A program made the position numbers and the translations under genes. The notes beneath the pieces were generated by a model, which worked only from the letters and a program-made list of their open reading frames with translations, was not told where the DNA came from and ran no database searches. From positions 1 to 9,727 of the forward strand of contig JAJZPJ010000098.1 of NCBI GenBank assembly GCA_021811225.1: DNA of 9,727 nt. The letters run 5' to 3'. The DNA is from Pseudomonadota bacterium (lineage in GTDB: Bacteria > Pseudomonadota > Gammaproteobacteria > Burkholderiales > Rhodocyclaceae). Positions 5,607-9,727 of the stretch are shown one piece after another. Positions within the stretch are counted from its first letter, which is position 1, and the number at the start of each line of letters is the position of its first letter.

Positions 5607-5618
5607 CGACAATTGTCG
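5607..5618. promoter_or_regulatory. Perfect 12-bp palindrome, candidate operator
   Basis: CGACAATTGTCG is self-complementary over all 12 bases and lies 138 bp before the efflux-pump start. Drug antiporters of this family are often controlled by TetR- or MarR-type repressors binding such palindromes. No regulator gene is in the window, so the operator role is inference. Confidence 0.3.
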
Positions 5619-5746
5619 GCGTCCGACTGCGCGTCGATTTCGGGGGATCGTGCGCCGATAGGCTTTGGCGCAGCGCAGGGATTGCCGGCATCGGGTATCC
5701 TTGCGCCATCACGGAGGCGCCGCTGCGGCTGCAGCGGACCTGCCCC

Positions 5747-5750
5747 GGAG
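5747..5750 (+). promoter_or_regulatory. Shine-Dalgarno site favouring a GTG start for the efflux pump
   Basis: GGAG lies six bases before GTG 5757-5759, which is in frame three codons upstream of ATG 5766. The same GGAG is 15 bases from that ATG, too far for efficient use, so initiation at GTG (adding M-C-F) is favoured. Confidence 0.5.
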
Positions 5751-5756
5751 CTTTCG

Positions 5757-7310
5757 GTGTGCTTCATGCAGCAGCGCTCTTACTTCGAATCCGTCGCCGC
5801 CATTCTCTGCATCGCCATCGTCATGATGCTGATCGCGCTCGATCAAACGGTGGTCGGCACGGCCCTGCCCCGGGTGGTGGCCGAATTGCAGGGCTTCGCT
5901 CTCTACCCCTGGGTCGCGGCATCCTACCTAATGACCACCTCGATCCTGCTGCCGATCACCGGCCGTCTGGGCGACCTGTACGGGCGCAAGCCGTTCATGC
6001 TGGCGGCGATCCTGTTGTTCACCTTGGCTTCCGCTCTGTGCGGCATGGCCCAGAGCATGATCCAACTGGTATTGGCGCGCGGCCTGCAGGGCGTCGGCGG
6101 CGGCATGATCGCCGGCGTCGCCTTCGCCTCGGTCAGCGATCTGTTTCCTGATGCCCTGGAGCGGGTCCGCTGGCAAGTGGTGCTGTCGGCCGGCTACGGC
6201 ATCGCCTCGGCGCTCGGGCCCGTGCTCGGCGGCTGGATGACCGAGCACCTGGGATGGCGCAGCGTCTTCTACGTGAATCTGCCGATCGGGGTTCTGGCCA
6301 CCGCGGTGGTGGCGAAGTATCTGCCCAGGGTGTCGCACAACGAGGGCGGCGACACCTCGATCGACTGGCTGGGCGCGCTCCTGCTGGCTCTGGCGATCGG
6401 CACGCTGCTGATCGCCACCGAGAAGGGCGGCGACATCGGCTTCACCCGGCCGCTGTTCTGGGGGCTGGCCGGACTAGCGGCGCTGCTCATCTGGCTGTTC
6501 TTCCGCCACCAGTATCGCTCCCCTGCGCCGATCATTCCGCCGCGCCTGTTTTCCAATCCGGCGGTCAGGCGACTGACGCTGTTGGGCGCCTTGACCGGCC
6601 TGATCCTGTTCGTGCTGCTGTTCTACGCGCCGCTGTTGCTCCAGGGAGGATTCGATCTCTCGCCCAAGGAGGCCGGCGTGCTGATTTCGCCGTTGCTGGT
6701 GAGCATCACCGTCGGCAGCATCACCAACGGTCGCCTGATGCCCAGGCTGCGCCGGCCCGAACGGCTGTTTTCCCACGGCGTGCTGCTGCTGATCGCGAGC
6801 ATCGCGCTGCTGTGTACGGTGGGTCACGACACCGCGCACCTGCTGGTGGCCCTGGTGTTCACCGCCTGCGGCTTCAGCCTCGGCTTCCAGCTGCCCAACC
6901 TGACCTTGCAGATCCAGGCCGCGGTCGACAAGCAGGACACCGGCATCGCTTCGGCGCTGATCCAGACCACGCGTACGCTGGGCAGCATGTTCGGCGCCAG
7001 CATCGCCGGGCTGATCGTCAGCCTCAGCTTCCAACAGCGCACGGGCGTGGCGCTGGCCGGCGCGAAGATCGACGATCCCCGGGTCGCCCGGCTCTTCGGC
7101 AGCCCCCAATTGCTGGTGCGGGAACAGGACCGGGCCGCCTTGCTGCGACTGGCGCATACCCTGAACTTCGATCCGGCGGTCCTGCTCGAACAGGCGCGTC
7201 TCGGGCTGGTCAGCGGCGTGCGCTATGCCTTCGTCGGTTGCGCGCTGCTGGCGATCGTCAGCTTCTTCGTCAGCCGGCAGCTGCCGCCGTTTTCCGCCAA
7301 GCGCGCCTGA
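5757..7310 (+). CDS. MFS drug:H+ antiporter, DHA2 (EmrB/QacA) type
   Basis: 517 residues from GTG 5757, or 514 from ATG 5766; both fit the 14-helix DHA2 family. These inner-membrane pumps exchange protons for toxic compounds. Counting from the ATG: helix 1 with the DHA2 signature LDQTVVGTALPRV (25-37); motif A GRLGDLYGRKP (66-76) in the loop between helices 2 and 3; motif B LARGLQGVGGGMI (103-115) with the helix-4 arginine; motif C GPVLGGWMTE (151-160), the antiporter signature, followed by LGWRSVFYVNLPIG (162-175). A late QTTRTLGSMFGASIAGL block is also typical. Hydrophobic helices run to near the end, which finishes SRQLPPFSAKRA. No membrane-fusion (EmrA-like) gene is adjacent, so it may act alone. 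slyX follows 10 bp later, probably co-transcribed. Substrate unknown. Confidence 0.93.
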   Translation: MCFMQQRSYFESVAAILCIAIVMMLIALDQTVVGTALPRVVAELQGFALYPWVAASYLMTTSILLPITGRLGDLYGRKPFMLAAILLFTLASALCGMAQSMIQLVLARGLQGVGGGMIAGVAFASVSDLFPDALERVRWQVVLSAGYGIASALGPVLGGWMTEHLGWRSVFYVNLPIGVLATAVVAKYLPRVSHNEGGDTSIDWLGALLLALAIGTLLIATEKGGDIGFTRPLFWGLAGLAALLIWLFFRHQYRSPAPIIPPRLFSNPAVRRLTLLGALTGLILFVLLFYAPLLLQGGFDLSPKEAGVLISPLLVSITVGSITNGRLMPRLRRPERLFSHGVLLLIASIALLCTVGHDTAHLLVALVFTACGFSLGFQLPNLTLQIQAAVDKQDTGIASALIQTTRTLGSMFGASIAGLIVSLSFQQRTGVALAGAKIDDPRVARLFGSPQLLVREQDRAALLRLAHTLNFDPAVLLEQARLGLVSGVRYAFVGCALLAIVSFFVSRQLPPFSAKRA

Positions 7311-7314
7311 AGGG
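7310..7314 (+). promoter_or_regulatory. Shine-Dalgarno site that sets the slyX start
   Basis: AAGGG ends directly against ATG 7315 (no spacer) but sits six bases before ATG 7321, so 7321 is the likely start. The first A is the last base of the efflux-gene stop codon. Confidence 0.55.
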
Positions 7315-7320
7315 ATGAGC

Positions 7321-7515
7321 ATGGAAGCACGACTGGACGAACTGGAGGCCAAGATGAGCCTCGCTGAAGATCTGCTCGATGCCCTCAACCGGACGGTCTT
7401 TCGCCAGCAGCAGCAGATCGAGCGCCTGCAGCGCGAGCTGCGCGTCCTGCAGCAGCGCGACGCCGGTCCGGCAGAGCCGTCCGGCCCGACCGACGAACGG
7501 CCACCGCACTACTGA
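7321..7515 (+). CDS. slyX: SlyX family protein
   Basis: 64 residues, normal for SlyX, a small cytoplasmic coiled-coil protein of unknown function. The sequence MEARLDELEAKMSLAEDLLD, then LNRTVFRQQQQIERLQREL, shows the family core 'RL..LE.K.AF.E..LD.LN..V..QQ..I..L'. The C-terminus ends in the hallmark PPHY. The start at 7321 is chosen from ribosome-site spacing; ATG 7315 would add M-S. It follows the efflux gene closely. Its stop (7513-7515) overlaps by 7 bp the end of the convergent isomerase gene. In enterobacteria slyX neighbours FKBP-type isomerase genes; here a cyclophilin-type isomerase lies next to it but on the other strand. Confidence 0.93.
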   Translation: MEARLDELEAKMSLAEDLLDALNRTVFRQQQQIERLQRELRVLQQRDAGPAEPSGPTDERPPHY

Positions 7516-8327
7516 GTCCTGGTCGCCGAGGTGATCACCACGGCGGTGACCGGAACGTCGGCGGTTCCGTTGACGGTGGTCGTGGGCACCGCGCCGATCG
7601 CGTCCATGACGTCCAGGCCCTGGACGATCTTGCCGAAGACGGCGTAGCCGGGATTGCTGGCGTCCTGGTAGTCGAGCGAGGGATTGTCGACGAGATTGAA
7701 GTAGAACTGAGATGTGGCCGAGTTGGGGTCGGCGGTCCGCGCCATCGCGATCGTTCCGCGCAGGTTGGTCAAGCCGTTGTTGGATTCCAGGGCGATCGGC
7801 GCGAAGCTCGGCGGTTTTGCGACCAGTCCGGAAGTGTAGCCTCCGCCCTGGACGACGAAGCCGGCGATGACCCGGTGGAAAATGGTGTCGGAATAGAAAC
7901 CGGTCTGCACGTAGTTCAGGAAGTTGTCCACGCTCAGCGGTGCCGCCGCGGGATCGAGTTCCACGACGATATTTCCCAGCGTAGTGTCCAGCGCTACCTG
8001 GGGCGGCGGAACCGTGAATGTCTGCGCGGAGATCACCGTCCCCGTCACGTCCTTGACCTGGACGTCGAGGGCTCCGACGGCGGTGACGGTGCAGGTGAAT
8101 ACCAGCTCGCCGAGCGACATGAAGGCGGGGGTCGGCTTGGAACAGTTCGAGATGGCCGGAACGATGCCATTGCCCAGCGAGGTCAGATTGTTGCCGTAGA
8201 AATCGAATTCCGCGGTCACGCCGTAATAGAGATTCTTCGCCTGGATGTCGGTGATGCTCGGAGCAGGGTTACCGCTGCCGCAGGCGGTGAGCAAGGCGAC
8301 GCAAAGAAGCACGACTAGCTGTTTCAT
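7509..8327 (-). CDS. Cyclophilin-type peptidyl-prolyl cis-trans isomerase, lipoprotein
   Basis: 272 residues. A lipoprotein signal MKQLVVLLCVALLTAC puts the lipidated cysteine at 16 (lipobox LTAC), so the protein is membrane-anchored in the periplasm, followed by G-S-G. Residues ~22-108 form an unassigned, beta-rich domain with Cys62 and Cys79 that may pair. The cyclophilin domain spans ~112-270: LDTTLGNIVVELDPAAAPLS (113-132), FHRVIAGFVVQGGG (150-163) with Arg152, Phe157 and Gln160 at the catalytic positions, GTIAMARTADPNSATSQFYF (191-210), and GYAVFGKIVQGLDVMDAI (227-244). ATG 8327 is chosen because it begins the signal peptide; GTG 8336 is a close alternative. A weak promoter candidate (TTCAAG 8407-8402, TATCCT 8383-8378, 18-bp spacer) precedes it. 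Confidence 0.92.
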   Translation of the reverse strand: MKQLVVLLCVALLTACGSGNPAPSITDIQAKNLYYGVTAEFDFYGNNLTSLGNGIVPAISNCSKPTPAFMSLGELVFTCTVTAVGALDVQVKDVTGTVISAQTFTVPPPQVALDTTLGNIVVELDPAAAPLSVDNFLNYVQTGFYSDTIFHRVIAGFVVQGGGYTSGLVAKPPSFAPIALESNNGLTNLRGTIAMARTADPNSATSQFYFNLVDNPSLDYQDASNPGYAVFGKIVQGLDVMDAIGAVPTTTVNGTADVPVTAVVITSATRTQ

Positions 8328-8392
8328 GGCGAACACTGATCTTTGAAGGGTGACTTGCGGACGAGTAGGGCGGCGGCAGGATAGCATCGGAT

Positions 8393-9184
8393 CTAGGAAA
8401 ACTTGAACGTCCCGCCCTCCGACATCCGGAACCCCAGGTCCGCGATGCCCGGCGCCTGACTCGCCGCCCGTGCCTGCTCCCTGAGCTTGGCTTGCAGCGT
8501 CGCCGCCTGCTGCAGCTTGTTGAGCTGGTTCATCGACAACAGCTGGGCGTAGGCCAGGGGCAGGGCGCCGCTTTTGCGCAGCGAGAGGAAGCCCTCGTCC
8601 GGCAAGGCATTGAGGCCGGCCTCGTCGATGCGGTACAGGCCATCGACCGTCAAGGTCTGCTCCCCCTGCCGCAGATTCAGCGGCCAGGCCTGGATCAATC
8701 CCGCCGATTGCAGGGCATCCGCCGCCGCCTGGGTCGCCGTCCGGCTGCTCTCGATCTGCGCAAGAAAGCCCAGCATGTCTTTCAGCGCCGGGGCCGGTGC
8801 CCCCGCTTCGTCGAAGAAGGCCATGCCTTGCCCCGCTTCCGCCAGCAGGCCGCTGTCGGTGTCGAAGCAGAGCACGGATTCGTCCCGGTCTTGCGGCTTG
8901 AGCAAGCGGAAGGGGTGGGCGCGGAGGGTGGCGGGAACATAGTCGCCGATCCATCTGCCGTCGGGGGCGACGAAGAAATTCTCATCCCGCTGCAAGGCGG
9001 CGACGGCGACCAGTTGGAACGCGGCATCGGCTCGAACGAAGGCCAGCGGCATGGCCGGCACCAGGTGGGACAGTTCCGCCGCGATCACCGGCAGGACGTT
9101 GGTCCGTGCGGCGAAAGCATAATCGGTGTTGCGCTTCCAGGACTTGGCGGCAAATTGTTCGGGGGTGATGGCGGTCAGGGGCAT
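8393..9184 (-). CDS. SapC family protein
   Basis: 263 residues, matching the SapC family (Pfam SapC), named after an S-layer-associated gene of Campylobacter; function in other proteobacteria is unclear. Diagnostic segments are DGRWIGDYVPATLRAHPFRL (75-94), then the C-terminal block LYRIDEAGLNALPDEGFLSL (183-202) with KSGALPLAYAQLLSMNQL (204-221). No signal peptide is evident. The start at 9184 (MPLTAITPEQ) begins where family similarity does, with GAGAAG just upstream. An in-frame ATG at 9226 would add 14 residues and overlap the end of the glycosyltransferase gene, allowing coupling. The gene lies 32 bp after that gene and 65 bp before the isomerase lipoprotein, giving a same-strand envelope-flavoured group. 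Confidence 0.88.
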   Translation of the reverse strand: MPLTAITPEQFAAKSWKRNTDYAFAARTNVLPVIAAELSHLVPAMPLAFVRADAAFQLVAVAALQRDENFFVAPDGRWIGDYVPATLRAHPFRLLKPQDRDESVLCFDTDSGLLAEAGQGMAFFDEAGAPAPALKDMLGFLAQIESSRTATQAAADALQSAGLIQAWPLNLRQGEQTLTVDGLYRIDEAGLNALPDEGFLSLRKSGALPLAYAQLLSMNQLNKLQQAATLQAKLREQARAASQAPGIADLGFRMSEGGTFKFS

Positions 9185-9216
9185 GGCTTCTCGGGACGGT
9201 TTCGACGGGGCAACTT

Positions 9217-9727
9217 TCAAGCGCATTCTACGCGGCCGGCCAGCAGTTCGTCCGCCGCCGCCAGCACGGTCGCCGCCGGCATTTCGCTCAGGCAGCGGCT
9301 GAGGCTGGCCTTGTGCTTGTCGCAGCCCTCCTCGCGGCAGGGCAGGCAGGTACCCAGATCCGCCGGCTGCACGCCCTGCAGCAGCAGCACGTTGCCCTGG
9401 CGCTGCCAGGGGCGGGCCAGCATCCCGTAGGGCGAGGGATCGGCGCAGGATCCGGCCGGCCACGGACCCCACTTGACGGGATTGCTCGGGCCGTAGATGG
9501 CCAGCGTCGGCAGGCCGCAGGCGGCGGCGAGATGGGTGACCGAGGTGTCCGGCCCGACGAACAGGCGGGCCCGGGAAAACAGCGCCGGCAGCGCCGGGAT
9601 CGGCAGCCTGCCGGCGAGATTGAGTGCGTCGCCGGCGGCGGCCAGAGACTCGCAGTAGGCGACTTCCGCCGCCGCCGGTCCGCCGGTGAGCACGATCTTC
9701 ATGCCCCGGGCGCGCAGTCCCGCGATC
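9217..9727 (-). CDS. Glycosyltransferase family 9 (heptosyltransferase-like), 3' part only
   Basis: C-terminal ~170 residues; the frame is open through the right edge of the window, so the N-terminal domain is missing. GT9 enzymes add heptose or related sugars to the lipopolysaccharide inner core at the cytoplasmic face. Visible hallmarks are LRARGMKIVLTGGPAAAEV (start of the nucleotide-sugar binding domain), ARLFVGPDTSVTHLAAACGL and PTLAIYGPSNPVKWGPWP, the family's donor-binding GPDTG/S-HLAAA and YGPSNP blocks. The cysteine-rich tail GTCLPCREEGCDKHKASLSR is common in one GT9 subgroup. ATG 9702 is internal, not the start, because the sequence upstream continues the conserved strand. The acceptor cannot be inferred from this part. 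Confidence 0.9.
   Translation of the reverse strand, partial: IAGLRARGMKIVLTGGPAAAEVAYCESLAAAGDALNLAGRLPIPALPALFSRARLFVGPDTSVTHLAAACGLPTLAIYGPSNPVKWGPWPAGSCADPSPYGMLARPWQRQGNVLLLQGVQPADLGTCLPCREEGCDKHKASLSRCLSEMPAATVLAAADELLAGRVECA

Larger units (their letters stand above)
5447..5756. other. Non-coding stretch upstream of the efflux gene
   Basis: About 310 bp with no convincing coding frame. The frame of the efflux gene is open back to an ATG at 5601, but that extension (PSRRRRCGCSGPAPE and similar) is out of character and lacks a ribosome site. The stretch contains the palindrome at 5607-5618, a short inverted repeat CCCGG/CCGGG near 5576-5592, and a GCGCC...GGCGC hairpin around 5652-5671. 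I saw no promoter with both boxes convincing on either strand. Confidence 0.6.

Noticed and set aside
5601..5756. N-terminal extension of the efflux pump to ATG 5601
   Set aside because: The added residues are low-complexity and arginine/proline-rich, precede the first helix without purpose, and have no ribosome site. GTG 5757 has a well-spaced GGAG.
8328..8954. N-terminal extension of the isomerase frame upstream of 8327
   Set aside because: The extension overlaps the SapC gene out of frame and would bury the lipoprotein signal peptide that begins exactly at 8327.

Overview
The window is a GC-rich bacterial chromosome segment. The order zapB-like gene, zapA, 6S RNA at the left end is typical of Beta- and Gammaproteobacteria, and the 6S sequence features look betaproteobacterial. 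I therefore infer a betaproteobacterium with reduced-sulfur metabolism. Genus is not determinable from the sequence alone. Nothing indicates a plasmid or phage, and no IS element, tRNA or CRISPR array was seen.

Left end (1-1174, + strand): the tail of a ZapB-like coiled-coil gene overlaps zapA by four bases. A 6S RNA gene follows, then the wreck of an IlvD/Edd-family dehydratase gene. Its first ~105 codons and last ~50 codons survive, but the middle, with two of the three Fe-S cysteine motifs, is gone. A solitary xdhC-type gene (1202-2200, +) comes next. It encodes a molybdenum-cofactor maturation factor with no molybdenum hydroxylase gene beside it here.

Sulfur operon (4842 down to 2253, - strand): four tightly spaced genes run dsrE-like, tusA-like, sulfide:quinone-oxidoreductase-like flavoprotein, DUF1641 protein. 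They end at a clear intrinsic terminator (2236-2201). The likely logic is membrane-associated oxidation of sulfide or another sulfane sulfur to a protein-bound persulfide, passed between the small TusA and DsrE-type carriers. The DUF1641 protein would be an accessory or scaffold. It is built of three consecutive 60-residue repeats, which is the most distinctive protein feature in the window.

Central low-coding stretch (4843-5756): about 0.9 kb without a confident intact gene. It holds a doubtful 58-codon ORF, an abrupt AT-rich patch, an apparently frameshifted small gene on the - strand, an orphan - strand terminator with no obvious gene feeding it, and a perfect 12-bp palindrome upstream of the efflux gene.

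Right part: a 14-TM-type drug:proton antiporter gene (5757-7310, +) and slyX (7321-7515, +) form a two-gene unit. It converges, with a 7-bp end overlap, on a - strand envelope-related row: a lipoprotein with a cyclophilin-type peptidyl-prolyl isomerase domain, a SapC-family protein, and the 3' part of a family-9 glycosyltransferase (heptosyltransferase-like) that runs off the right edge.
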